DNA from: Diphasiastrum complanatum
Lineage: Eukaryota; Streptophyta; Lycopodiopsida; Lycopodiales; Lycopodiaceae
Direction of reading: 5' to 3'
Assembly: GCA_029204225.1 (NCBI GenBank)
Contig: CM055110.1
Location: 33,861,174-33,925,173 of the forward strand
DNA length: 64,000 nucleotides
Position numbers and translations under genes: made by a program. The notes beneath the pieces were generated by a model. It was given only the letters and a program-made list of their open reading frames with translations. It was not told the origin of the DNA and did no database searches. This document shows, in pieces, positions 32,371 to 43,139 of this stretch (positions are counted from its first letter, which is position 1; each line of letters begins with the position of its first letter).

Positions 32371-35300
32371 TTAACTTGCTAGTTTTACAACACTACTTTG
32401 TTCCAACTTAAGAATGATCTCCATCATCAGAATAGATCTCTTCTCAAGGATCCTAATATGTACAAAATAGGACACAACATAATTGATATAGATAATAGTG
32501 TCCATATAGGATGCTTCACTATTTCTTACATCAATTTTACATAGAATCATAAAAATGGTACATGTAAAAGAACATAGAATCTCAATTAATGAATTCCTCC
32601 ATGTATCCATCTCTGGTTTCTCTGTAAAATAGCAGCAAACAAGTTGTAAATGAAAGTGATCAACAAGTGTTTGCATGCCTCCTCCACATTTCACTATACA
32701 TATAGTGAATGCAACATGTATCTCCATGAATGAACTTCCATCACCACCTTGCCTTTGTAGATCTTCAATCCATGAAAGCCTTTGAGTGAATGAATGCCAA
32801 AAAGATGTGTTCCCTACTCCATTTGAATGACCAAAACCTGAACTTGAAATACTTGAAGTACCTCCACAAGATTTGCACACAACGCTTGATCCTACAATGT
32901 CAACAAGTTGCCAATTTGCCAACACTAGAATACTAGATCTTGAACTTTGTTCAAAAGAAAACATATTGACCACTTCAATACCTTTCAAGATCTGAATGAA
33001 TTCATGTACTTGATCATACAAACCAGCAATGATAACTATTCCATCTCCAAGATCCAAAGGATGCAAAACTATGGAACTAGTTTTATTGAAATTTGACAAT
33101 TTCAACACATTGACATAACAATGTTCATACATGAGATTAGGCAAGTGAGGTAGAGTAAGAAGACACTTCCTTGCAGATCCAAAGACCTTACTTGAACCTT
33201 CAAGAACCTGTAAAAACAGATCCAAAATGCCTTGACCATTTGTCTCTTCTTTGATGCTTTTCACTAGCTTCGAATTGCCACTTGTCTCTTGGTGTTGATG
33301 AAGCAATCCAAGATCAACCTCTTGATCTTCCAATAAGACATCAAAGATCTTGCATATGTGAACATCTTCAGATCTGAAACTCTGAAGATACTCCCTCTCA
33401 AACACATGATTAAGATCCCACAAGATCTCATCAATGCTCAAATTTGACCCTTCACTATAGTTAGTGAAAACAATGCCACCATCATAAACCAAAAGATAGA
33501 TTCCAACATTTCCATTTAACATGAAGTAGAGTAGGTGAAGATGAGTATCAAACCTAATCAAAACAGCCCTCTTGAGTTCATAACAAACCTCAATAAGCTC
33601 ACCAATGATATCTCCCTTGCCTTGAAGAAGTTGCCACTTGAGTTGCTCCATGTAGTCTTCTTCAACCAACCTTTTGCCATCTTGACCATGAATGAACAAT
33701 CCACCACAATCATAGAATGCTTTGAGTTGATGAAGAGATGTTAGATCCATGCTTTGGATCTTCCCAAGAACCACTCTTCCATTGCCCTTTCCTTCACAAG
33801 ACTCCCTCTTAATGCTAGCACCACAAAAGTTAGAAACCTCCCTCTTGATAGTTGCACCATAAGAAGTAGAAGACTCTTGAATATTAGAAGCCAAGAAAAG
33901 AATCCTTAGTACCTTCAACATAAGAGTGATTGAAGTACTCTCTCTTTTCAAACATGAACTTCTACTCAATGATTTAGGTAATGAGTCATATGATAATGAT
34001 TCTTCCTCACTATCGTTCATAAAAACATCATTCAAAGTACATCCTACTTTGAACACTTCACATACTTCTCTTCCTTTTGACTTGTGATCTCCCTCACCAA
34101 GTCTCATGATAGAAACCTTTGATCTACTCTTTTTATGAAGAAATGTGACACCACTTGTTGCACAAATGACTTTATCACAAAAAGATGTAAAAGAACCATT
34201 TCCTTCAAGCATGCTCAAAGCACCATCATCTTTTCCCACATGATTACATACATCAATATGAAAAGAATTAGAAGAACAACCATCTTCTTGCAAAGAATGA
34301 CACTTAGCATCTCCATCTTTTTCCATATGAACAAACAAGTCATTAGCAACAATCACTTCCAAAGAATAATCTTCATCAACTCCATTGATGAAGTTAGCTC
34401 CTTCCTTACCTTTTCCATTTTTGCACTTGCCATCTAGCACCATTGAAGAACCACCAAGCCTTGGAAGTCCATGAGTAGAAGAGTACAAACATGATGCTAA
34501 TTTAGCTCCACATGACTCCATATGACTAGTAGGTAACACTAGTGCATCTTCAAGATCCAATGGATCCAAAAAATTGACCATAGATTCACCAAAGCTTGCC
34601 AAGTTAGCACAACAATTATCATCTCCAAGAAGTACATTAGATCTCAACCTAGATCTAGCATTTTGTTTCTTATGGCATTCATTTGCAAAATGTCCTTTTA
34701 TCCCACAATAAAAACATTTGAACTTGGACTTATCTTGCTTCCTACTTTGCAAAGAAGAAGAATGCTTTCCATGCTCCAAACTACCTTGCTTGGAACACTT
34801 GCCTTTGAACTTGCCCTTTGTGAAAAGAGCTTCTTCATCTCCACCTTGTGTTGATGCACCACCACCTTTGGCTTGCAACCTATGCTCTTCAGCCACCAAG
34901 ATCTCTTGCAAGTCATTGACACTTGGCAAGGACTTTTGTATAGCAAAGCATTGTACAAGGTTAGAATGTTCATCAAGCAAACCATTCAACATGACTTGAA
35001 CTAGTTCCCCATCCTTTATGCTTTCATCTATGCATGCTAGATCATCATTCAAGGATTTAACCTTCAAGACAAATGAATGTGCACTCTCTCCCTCTCTTTG
35101 ACAACTTTGGAAGATTTGCCTTCTTAGGGTGAGAACCCTAGATGTGGATTTGGACTCATAGATCTTCTTCAAAGCATTCCATGCTTCACTTGAAGAAGTA
35201 CATTTACCAACTTCTTTAAGAAGTTCATTGGTAACATTCATCTTTATGATATGTAAGGCTCTTTTAGCCCTTCTATCAAAATTTAGTTGCTCTTGAAGAA

Positions 35301-35445
35301 TTAGAGGTCTTTCTTCAATTCCCACAACTATATCCATTAGCTCATTCAACTCTAGTAAAGACTCCATCCTCACTTTCCAAGTTGAATAGTTTGTAGAGTT
35401 TAACCTCTCTTTAGCTTCCAACATGATTCCACCATTGGATGTCAT
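32371..35445 (-). CDS. Gag fused to about 750 residues of unfamiliar protein
   Basis: The first ATG of the open frame is at 35,445 (MTSNGGIMLEAKERLNSTNY), giving 1024 residues. Residues about 1-230 are UBN2-type copia gag, closely related to the one at 54.2 kb. The zinc knuckle CFYCGIKGHFANEC lies at about 244-257. After residue about 270 no copia enzyme is present: there is no DSGA, no integrase DDE and no YVDD. Instead there are blocks shared with the element at 54 kb: MESCGAKLASCLYSSTHG soon after the zinc knuckle, LVKSIKEETNGQGILDLFLQ and ARKCLLTLPHLPNLMYEH later, and KIDVRNSEASYMDTIIYINY near the end. Their order differs between the two elements. Function unknown. The frame is open over 3 kb, which either reflects constraint or recent assembly. 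Confidence 0.8.
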   Translation of the reverse strand: MTSNGGIMLEAKERLNSTNYSTWKVRMESLLELNELMDIVVGIEERPLILQEQLNFDRRAKRALHIIKMNVTNELLKEVGKCTSSSEAWNALKKIYESKSTSRVLTLRRQIFQSCQREGESAHSFVLKVKSLNDDLACIDESIKDGELVQVMLNGLLDEHSNLVQCFAIQKSLPSVNDLQEILVAEEHRLQAKGGGASTQGGDEEALFTKGKFKGKCSKQGSLEHGKHSSSLQSRKQDKSKFKCFYCGIKGHFANECHKKQNARSRLRSNVLLGDDNCCANLASFGESMVNFLDPLDLEDALVLPTSHMESCGAKLASCLYSSTHGLPRLGGSSMVLDGKCKNGKGKEGANFINGVDEDYSLEVIVANDLFVHMEKDGDAKCHSLQEDGCSSNSFHIDVCNHVGKDDGALSMLEGNGSFTSFCDKVICATSGVTFLHKKSRSKVSIMRLGEGDHKSKGREVCEVFKVGCTLNDVFMNDSEEESLSYDSLPKSLSRSSCLKRESTSITLMLKVLRILFLASNIQESSTSYGATIKREVSNFCGASIKRESCEGKGNGRVVLGKIQSMDLTSLHQLKAFYDCGGLFIHGQDGKRLVEEDYMEQLKWQLLQGKGDIIGELIEVCYELKRAVLIRFDTHLHLLYFMLNGNVGIYLLVYDGGIVFTNYSEGSNLSIDEILWDLNHVFEREYLQSFRSEDVHICKIFDVLLEDQEVDLGLLHQHQETSGNSKLVKSIKEETNGQGILDLFLQVLEGSSKVFGSARKCLLTLPHLPNLMYEHCYVNVLKLSNFNKTSSIVLHPLDLGDGIVIIAGLYDQVHEFIQILKGIEVVNMFSFEQSSRSSILVLANWQLVDIVGSSVVCKSCGGTSSISSSGFGHSNGVGNTSFWHSFTQRLSWIEDLQRQGGDGSSFMEIHVAFTICIVKCGGGMQTLVDHFHLQLVCCYFTEKPEMDTWRNSLIEILCSFTCTIFMILCKIDVRNSEASYMDTIIYINYVVSYFVHIRILEKRSILMMEIILKLEQSSVVKLAS

Positions 35446-35511
35446 GATGCTAAAATCTTCTTGTGTCCTTAGGCTCTGTTCTAATGCACCTAGCACTCTC
35501 CTTTCTCTCAA

Positions 35512-36606
35512 TAAATGAAGAAGGAGAAGATCTTAAAAGATTTAGAACCCTAAATGACCTCTATCTTGAAACTATTTGGCTTTCAAGCATAGAAAGGAAG
35601 ATTGAAACACATGCAACACTTTGCACACACTAAGAATGGATTACAAACTCAAACCAACCTGAACACACTCTTGCTTAAGCTCTCAAACTTTCCAGCAAGT
35701 GACCAAATCAAGTTATGGTGTGAAGAGTTACTTGCATTCTTAGAAAATACCCAAAACTAGGATGCCAAAATTACCTAGTAATGAACAAACTTGATCAACA
35801 TATGATCACCACACTAAGATATTGATTCAACCTGTAAAACCACATGTAAACCACACTTCTAAAAGTTTATAAACTCCAGCAAGTGATAAATACAAGATTT
35901 AGAGGTGAATGAATGAGCACACTTAGTGAATCACAAGACTAGCTTCACTATCTTGTCAAAATTTGGTGTTTAGATGTAGATCTAAGATCACTTCACATGA
36001 GAATGTTCCTCAACCTGTTAAGAACCTGAAAACACACTTGCATAATGGTTAACACCTTCCAGCAAATGCTCCAATCAAATTACATAAGGAGAGTTACTTA
36101 CATGCTCAACAAAGTACACCAAAATTTATGCCAAAATTGATGACAATCTTTACAATATGCTCTTCACAATGGAGCTTACAATATGTTCACCCAAAAAAGG
36201 GGATCTTCATCCAAATGGGAGCTTTGCTCAGCCTTTAGGAGAATTACAACTTACTCAAAAGAGCATTTGTCATCCACTTAAGGAGAAGTTTCATCCACTT
36301 AAGGAGAGTGTTCATCCAAGAATGGAGATTGTCAACAATAGGATTGAAAAGAACATTGTTAGTATTGAATATGCACAAGCCTCACAATCAACAAATGATT
36401 AGGTGTTATGATCTGATCCAAAATAGTTTCTTTTCAGCCTCTGATCTTCAATAGACCTGAAATATGCTTTTGATCCACAAGTTCAACTCACAAAACAAAG
36501 GTTAGTAAGATTTGATCAACAAAGCAATGCAAAATCATGCTAGAACTTGATCAAACATCCAAATATCACCAAAAATGGAATACTTACTGTAAATAGAAGC
36601 CAACCA
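35512..36606 (-). repeat. Leader of the non-autonomous element with imperfect repeats of about 175-180 bp
   Basis: Plus-strand phrases CAACCTG(A/T)...AACACAC...CCAGCAA(G/A)TG recur near 35,658, 35,830 and 36,011, each unit ending in a stretch with AGTTACTT or GAGCACAC. Near 36,270-36,330 the phrase CATCCACTTAAGGAGA occurs twice within 30 bp. This is untranslated sequence between PBS and gag; a packaging or translational role is possible but not shown. Confidence 0.5.
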
Positions 36607-36618
36607 GCTCTGATACCA
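36607..36618 (-). other. Primer-binding site for initiator tRNA-Met
   Basis: The plus strand reads GCTCTGATACCA, i.e. TGGTATCAGAGC on the minus strand, abutting the 5' LTR. Confidence 0.9.
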
Positions 36619-37265
36619 TGTGAAAAATACAGATCCTAAGTGGATCTAAACTCCAAGATCATTGGCTTGAATGCTTGCACTCCAAACTACATAAGCTAGG
36701 AATTGGCAACACATTCTATGCTACCTAGAATGCAAAGAACTTGATCAAAAAACATTTATCACAAATGGAAACTTCCATAAACATCAAGTGCGGCCCAAAA
36801 TAGCATTATACAGTCCATAATACATCAGCCTATCACTTTTGGAAAGCACCTAAGATCATACACACAAAGCTTGAACTCAATCACTACACAATGCCAACAA
36901 TGGAAGGAGAACCCAATAGAAAAATCTCTCATTAAGCAAATGAATACAATGGATCTGCTCCAACCTGTTTCTCCACGGCCTACCTGCTATATATAGCTGA
37001 GAGAGATGACTCTCTCTCCTCTCTCTAGACCCTCCTTACCTAAAATATGCCCTATATAGGTAAAATTGGCATATATGTCCAAAATACATGAAAATGGACT
37101 CATTTCGAAGGTCTTGAAGTTTGACACTTCTTCATACTGAAAAAATACACTTACTAAAAATATCTAGACCTGTTTCACACGTGTGAAAAGTCAGATCCTA
37201 AACTATGTGCCATTTTTAGCAATTTTGGCCTAAAACTAGACAAGGAAATGTTGACAATTTTCACA
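36619..37265 (-). repeat. 5' LTR of the non-autonomous element
   Basis: 647 bp, apparently identical to the copy at 31,711. Followed by TSD TACAT. Confidence 0.9.
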
Positions 37266-37469
37266 TACATTTATACATTTAATAAAAAGAAATTTACTAA
37301 ATTCAAGAAAAATAAATAAGAAATAAAATAATAAATATCAATTAGTTAAATAGAAAAAAAAAAATTTAAAAAGATGAAACAAAGAATTTTTTTTTTTGAA
37401 AAAAATACTCGAAAGTTATCTGAAAGATTTCCAAAAGCTTCTCGAAAGATTCTTGAAACATTCTCCTCT

Positions 37470-37800
37470 CGAAATCCTTCGTCAGAGATAATATTTCTTC
37501 AATCTGGAATCGTTAATACGTGTTAGCAATAATTCACCATCCAATGACTGAAGTTGAACAAAACCGTTCTTGAATACTTCCATAACCTAGTATGGTCGCA
37601 TCCATCTCACGTGTAATGTTCTAGGGTATTTATGATGTCAACTGTCGTAAATCAAAGCATAATCATCAATCTTAAGATTAACAATTTTGATATGAACATC
37701 ATGCTTTTTCTTTCGCTCCTCCTGTATTTTCTCTGTAATATTCTTCGAATTGTTTCGAGAGTCAGATAGTTTTTCAATGGTTAGCAGTCTTTCATTAATA
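37470..37800 (-). pseudogene. Ty3/gypsy integrase C-terminal fragment
   Basis: Minus strand: ERLLTIEKLSDSRNNSKNI, ERKKKHDVHIKIVNLKIDDY, a stop, RTLHVRWM, then EVFKNGFVQLQSLDGELLL and TRINDSRLKKYYL. The terminal pattern LDG-----INDSRLKKYY matches the integrase tails at 7.1 and 48.6 kb. Broken by two or more stops. Confidence 0.65.
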
Positions 37801-38480
37801 CAAAACATGATGACCAAAAAAAAAAATGACTTGGAGACCCAATTTTTTTAAATTTTTTAAATTTTTTTAAAAAGTATCCAAATTTAAAATGCTTCAAATA
37901 AATATATTGTAATGCTAAAAAAATGTTGTATTTTGCAAGAAAATAATTCAAGCTACAAAAATTTGGTTAATAGATTCTTATAAATAGCTTAAAATTAGCT
38001 TATATAAAATAATAATAATATTCAAAATAAAATCATTAGATACACAACCACTAAAATACCTAAAAAATATATTTTGCTTACCTAAAACAAAAGTTATAGT
38101 TTTATTTTTTAGAATTTCAAAAGTTTTTTAAATTACAATTCTTGTATCGAAAAAAATATTTTTTAAATCATTTTAAAAAATTTGAATCAATATTTTTTAA
38201 AATTTTAAATTCTTAAAAATCTTTACTTATACCTACGTAAGTTTATTAAATATTTAAACATTAAATAAACGCAAATAAAATTATTTTACAATAATCGAAA
38301 TTAAATGATTTGTGAAAATATTTAAATCACCTTAAAAAAAATCTAAAAAATCTTTTCATTTCTTAAAATTTTTAACAATATTTTTTTTTACAAAAAATAT
38401 TATAAAAACACATCTTAAATTAAAAAATTATAAACTTGACAAATTGTTACAATTTTAATTTTTGGTAATGAAGGCTGTTG
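37801..38480. other. Extremely A/T-rich spacer
   Basis: Mostly A and T runs (TTTTTTAAATTTTTTAAATT type). No open frames of interest. It ends abruptly at the more balanced sequence of element B. Confidence 0.6.
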
Positions 38481-39516
38481 AAAGAAGAGGCACCCGATAT
38501 CAGACAAGATGGTGATGAAAGTTGCAATTTAGAATCATGCAACAATTTCCTTCTCTCGTAAGGATCCAAGAGCTCGTAGTTTATCGCTTTCAGGCACATA
38601 ATGCAAGTTAGAACAAAAACTCAATGCACTATGCGCTCGAAAGAAATATCAGAATATCGAGTATCGGATCTGAGCGCGAGTACAAAGCACAGGAAAGAAT
38701 GGAAAAGAAAGACGCGCTTGAGAACGATATTGGAGTAGATAGTATCAGTTCTAGGCGCAAGTATGTAAACAGATGCTAAACGAGGTCAAGTGTGTGCCTG
38801 AAATTGATATTCAACGTAGAAATGAGAAAATTTGCGTGAAAATCCATGCCGAAAATGACCAATTTATAAATCCATTAGAGAAAGCATTATTGGACTTCGA
38901 TGACTCATATAACCAAATTTTGCACATGTGGATGAGGTCCAATAGAACACGTGTCGTCCCATGATTATCAAGAATATTCCACCGTACAGAGAATGATTGA
39001 TCTGACATTTGTCACATGCAGAATGCCACATGTCATATTCTGATTAGTGCACGTGTCACCCACGTGGCCTCATTATGGAGTACTTGTACGCACTATACAC
39101 ATGGACCACTTAGATGTCGCCACGTGTCCGTAGCCATTTTTTTACACATGCAAAAGTGTTTTATATATGCCCCCTCAGAATTTTCATTTTTTCTCACAAA
39201 CTTTTCATTTTTCACTCCCAATATTGCTCTCAAGCGCGCTCTTTGTAAGTTTCGTGTTCGTCATCACTCCTTGCGCTCGAGACCGATACCACTATACTGC
39301 CGATATCACTTTCGAACGTGAATCTTTCTATTTCTTTGTCTCTCTTGTAATCTCCATTCGAAATCGATATTCAGTCCTTTCAAATTTTTTGTTTTCATTC
39401 TCTGCTCTTGGTTTCGATATTCAGATCACAAATTTTTTCTCCTCCTGCTTCAAATCACAGATTTTTCCTCCTCCTGCTATTCGTCCAGCTCCTTAGAAGG
39501 TTTCTTCACCAAAAGT
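38481..39516 (+). promoter_or_regulatory. Putative 5' region of the element B plus-strand gene
   Basis: Between 38,920 and 39,130 several CACGTG or CATGTG boxes occur (GCACATGTGG, AACACGTGTCG, GCACGTGTCACCCACGTGG, CCACGTGTCC), followed by TTTTATATATGCC, a TATA-like element near 39,160, and a T/C-rich leader. Upstream, GATATT...GCGCAAG-type phrases recur (38,650; 38,730). The composition parallels 4,201-4,925, where CACGTG boxes and GCGC-ended motifs lie upstream of other element genes. Confidence 0.4.
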
Positions 39517-40615
39517 GATGATAACCCAAGAGGAGCTTGACAAAATAACTGAAAAATCTGTAAATATTGTGTCTACATCTCTTTCTCTCCCTGTACATAC
39601 TTTTGTCAGAATTCCATTACGATCCTAACCAGGTTTATTTTGCAAATAGTCCAGTGGCGAAATTTTATTTGATTCCATATGAGAATAAGTAAGGATTGCT
39701 AGTTTGCTTTTGTTGCTTTAATTTGGATGGTTACTCCTGTTCAAATGGATTCTAATTTTTATTTTGATTATTGCAATCGGCATTGGAGCTTGAACTTCTT
39801 TCTGTAAAAATAAATAAGGAGAGAGTATCAAATTTTCTATGTGTAAAAGTAAACTCAGTTGATAATACACATAGAGAATTTGATTCTCTACTTCACGATG
39901 TCGTTCAGGAAATACCGACAACGACGACCTCAATTGGAGAGATAACCATTAAATCTCTCAATGTATATACAATTTATCTCTGATATGCATGTATTTTTTT
40001 TTAGTTTAAATCTGTCATCATAACATGAATGAATTTTGTCATAATATTACTAATTTTCATTCAATATATGCAGTGTGTACAACAAAGGGACGTTTTTATT
40101 TGCGCATGGTTTGTCTTGTACAATACAAAGCTCTAAGTGGTATGATTTACAAGTCGATGTAGATATTGAAAAGGTAATATTTTGTTCATTTGTACTTCCT
40201 TTCATTTAGATTCTTATTTTTTTACTATCATTGTTAGAAATTTGTTCATTCACGTGTTTTGTGATGATAGTTCACTCTTGAGCCATACACTCCCGACGAT
40301 GTGTATAGATTTTGGCAAGAGTTGATCAGAACTTATGTACAAAACGATGTAAGTGTTACGCCTGAAACCGAGGGCCCGAAAAAACATGCTGCTCCTGCCT
40401 TAACACCCTTTCAGGTTGCTTAGGATGCAGATATTGTTATATACGATCAAAAAGGAATATAAGTGCTTCCCAATACAGAGAAAGGCAGAATTATAGGAGA
40501 GAGGCCTGCTATCTTAAAAGGCATAGAAGTCCTTCCCGAAACAGAGGAAGACAAAATTATAGAAGAGGGGACTGTTGCCTTAACAGTTCCTAATACTGAT
40601 ACAGAAAATATATAA
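39517..40615 (+). pseudogene. Element B plus-strand gene, unfamiliar, multi-exon
   Basis: Coding-like pieces with splice-like borders. ATG 39,517 (MITQEELDKITEKS); 39,632-39,690 VYFANSPVAKFYLIPYEN before GTAAGG; about 39,770-39,960 ELLSVKINKERVSNFLCVKV and EFDSLLHDVVQEIPTTTTS; about 40,076-40,172 VYNKGTFLFAHGLSC and SSKWYDLQVDVDIEK before GTAATA. After an AG near 40,270 come FTLEPYTPDDVYRFWQELIR and TYVQNDVSVTPETEG. The frame then has stops at 40,421 and 40,468, but keeps a repeated motif (VTPETEG; VLPNTEKGRIIGE; VLPETEEDKIIEE) to TAA 40,615. One acceptor (near 39,768) lacks AG. No family recognised. Convergent with the minus gene that ends at 40,824. Confidence 0.4.
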
Positions 40616-40823
40616 AAATTTACTGAAGAGGAATTCTTTTATAAATAGAGATACATAAAAAAAAAGATACAATCTTACATGTAAACAACCCGTTTATGGG
40701 ATTTTTATTGATATCAATATAGATTCTTACAATCAAGTTGTGTCCATAGTGTACTACTGGAATGCAATTTTCTAGATTGATAAAAAGACATGATGATTAA
40801 CATCCATTTGCTGATAGTAAATC

Positions 40824-42173
40824 TTAGTGTTCTTCCATAAGTTGGATTGTTTCACCAATATCTCTGCATTTGATCTTGAGCTCATGTCTTTTACGTACCT
40901 GCATAAGACTAATACAATGTGAGTTACAATTAGTATAGAGATTGTATGAGAAAGTTTTGATAGAAACTATTCATAAGGAATCGAGTGTTTATAGTTACTT
41001 ACGAGTTTACTATTGAAAATGAATCTGAAGTCTGAAAGTCTATCATCTTGTAGGAGCAATAGTTCTCGCCTGATGTAATTTAGACTCCAATCTTCTTCCA
41101 CCTCAACACATGTCAAAACTGCATCATTGTATATAATTTCAATATATTTTCATTTTGAATGTCCACTGGCTTCCAAGTCTTAATCGAGTGGCACCCATTT
41201 ACCTTTATTTTTTTTTCATCTTTGATAATGGAAGCATAAGCTCAACATTTGTTTCTCAATTTGATAACGAAAGCATATGGAAGACATTTTAATTATGCAT
41301 TCTATTTCTCCATCTGATCTTTTGTCCCAGCCTTCATCCATAAGTTTAGATAATAAACTATCTGATAAATTTTTGCATACAAACATCGTTGGGGTTTTGT
41401 GTACATTGACACTTGAAAAGAAATCCACAAACATATTCAAAGAAATAAACCAACTCAATTTGACTGTACCGTGCTTATCTTTAATGAATTTTTTACATCA
41501 TTATATAGCTTGCAACGAAATGATTCTGCAACTACAGCAACTGGAGCAACCCATTCATCACTTTCAAAACTAGGTAATGGTGGACTATTTGTCCAAAATC
41601 TTCTTTTGTAACAGGAATGCACATTGATTCATTAAAAAAAATCCCACTATCAACTAGATCTTTTGCAGTTCTACCTCGATATTGCAGCTGTCCAATATCA
41701 GTGTGAATAATATCTAACACACCTTCTTGAGATCCACTAGGCTCCCATTCATTTGTGTTGGATGGATATAAATCTGCAAGAGAAAAATGATCAGATTGGC
41801 AAGTTTACTAATAGATATTAATGAATGACAAAAATCAAAGTATCAAAAATATCAATACTCACAATTGCTTTTTTTGTGATCCTGACGGTTGAATCCTTGT
41901 ATGTTTATCTCTGAATGCATATATACATGTTGGACTAGAATTTCAGAAATAGATTTTCCTCCTGATGATGTTCTGAAATCCAAAATTATGGCCTTCCAAT
42001 AAGATCGAAATGATAGTTTTGACCTTTTCCTTTTTCGAAATGCCTCTTGATGATGGATGCATCAGAACCAAAGAGTTTTTTGAATATTTTCTTGGCCATA
42101 ATCCATTATCATCTTTCTCGTTGAAGGGAAGCAAAAAGTCAATTGATGAGCACGGCTTCCTTGATGGCGCCAT
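40824..42173 (-). pseudogene. Element B minus-strand gene, unfamiliar, longest copy
   Basis: ATG 42,173 (MAPSRKPCSSIDF), KYSKNSLVLMHPSSRG. A frame change follows (also present in the 5-kb copy), then KRSKLSFRSYWKAIILDF, SGGKSISEILVQHVYMHSEI and QDHKKSNC at a GTGAGT donor (exon end 41,863). Exon 2 starts at 41,774: NEWEPSGSQEGVLDIIHTDI, GQLQYRGRTAKDLVDSGIFF, another frame change, PPLPSFESDEWVAPVAVV. A further stretch reads FVCKNLSDSLLSKLMDEGWD. Later exons read YNDAVLTCVEVEEDWSLNYI, RRELLLLQDDRLSDFRF (GTAAGT donor, exon end 41,003) and RKRHELKIKCRDIGETIQLM to TAA 40,824. Domain unknown. Shared stretches with 5,054-5,577 show that it is a repeated gene, and intron positions are conserved. Confidence 0.5.
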
Positions 42174-43135
42174 TCATTATGTGCAGGCACAAATCCGAAA
42201 CGCTGAACTATAAATCTGAAAATATGCATAGGCAAAAAGCCATGAATCTGAAAATATGTGTTGGCAAAAATTTGAAACACTGAACTATTTGGTGCTACGA
42301 ATTAACTCTAGTTAACCCCATTAACCATGATTTGACAATGCATATACATTAATGGTACATCGATTTTCTCATTTCAACCATCTGTCATATTTATTTTCAA
42401 TATTTTTGGGTCTCTTCGGGCAATGATGGGCTGGAAGGTCAGGCCTCAACAACCAATAGCATTTCCACATGCTGCCCGACGAAACAGTAATATATCTAAA
42501 AAAAAATTATTATATTTATATTTGGGAAATTCTACGTTACGTAGAACCCCGATTTCAAGGTTTCACTTGGTCCACATGGCAACGAAAATAAAAAAAACAA
42601 TAATAAAGTATCTTTTTCAAAGGCCCTCGTCGGGCTCTAAGTTTCTCTGATGTGAATAGTTGTTTGAGGTAAGCCTATCATTGCTTTCCAACATGAAGCC
42701 ACATGAGGTTTCCTTGTTGCAATGATTGATCTTTTTCTTTTAACCTGTTCCAATGCACTTAGCACTCTCTTGAAAATCAACAAATGACGACAAGAAGAAA
42801 TCACAAAGATTCGGAAACAATCTAGCCTCTCTTTTTCTCTCTTCTAGCAAATCCTAGCACATAGAATTGATGATTTCTTAATCATACTTTGATCTATCCA
42901 CAATATAATGAACTTTTGCACAATCCTAAGATTGAATCACACTCTTGAAAAGTCCAACAACTTCAAAATCAAGAGTTTTCCCAAAAATGCAAAATATTGA
43001 ATCAAGCGAAAGCTATATGCAAAAGCTAGAATATCAATACATTTACTAATAATATGCAACATCCACAATCATGAGTGCAATTTTTGTTTCCACATTCCAA
43101 TAAGTAAGTGGATTCAAAAATTGGGCTACTCCAAG
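42174..43135. other. No gene; part resembles copia leader sequence
   Basis: 42,735-42,800 (CTGTTCCAATGCACTTAGCACTCTC) resembles 35,470-35,510 near the start of the non-autonomous element's gag. 42,735-43,000 may therefore be a leader remnant. At 42,230-42,280 the phrase GGCAAAAA...TGAATCTGAAAATATG is duplicated. Nothing else is supported. Confidence 0.35.
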
Positions 43136-43139
43136 TGAT

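Larger units (their letters stand above)
31711..37265 (-). mobile_element. Young non-autonomous copia-type element with novel ORF, TSD TACAT
   Basis: Both LTRs are 647 bp and look identical. On the minus strand the element starts TGTGAAAATTG and ends TTTTTCACA, with TACAT on both flanks (31,706-31,710 and 37,266-37,270). The minus-strand PBS TGGTATCAGAGC lies next to the 5' LTR, and a purine tract TTGAAGAGGGAG lies next to the 3' LTR. The single long frame has gag and a zinc knuckle but no protease, integrase, RT or RNase H. It must be mobilised in trans, and the LTR match implies recent activity. Confidence 0.9.

Noticed and set aside
36157-36402. Plus-strand open frame in the leader of the non-autonomous element
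   Set aside because: Built on small local repeats (CATCCACTTAAGGAGA) and antisense to the element; no motif.
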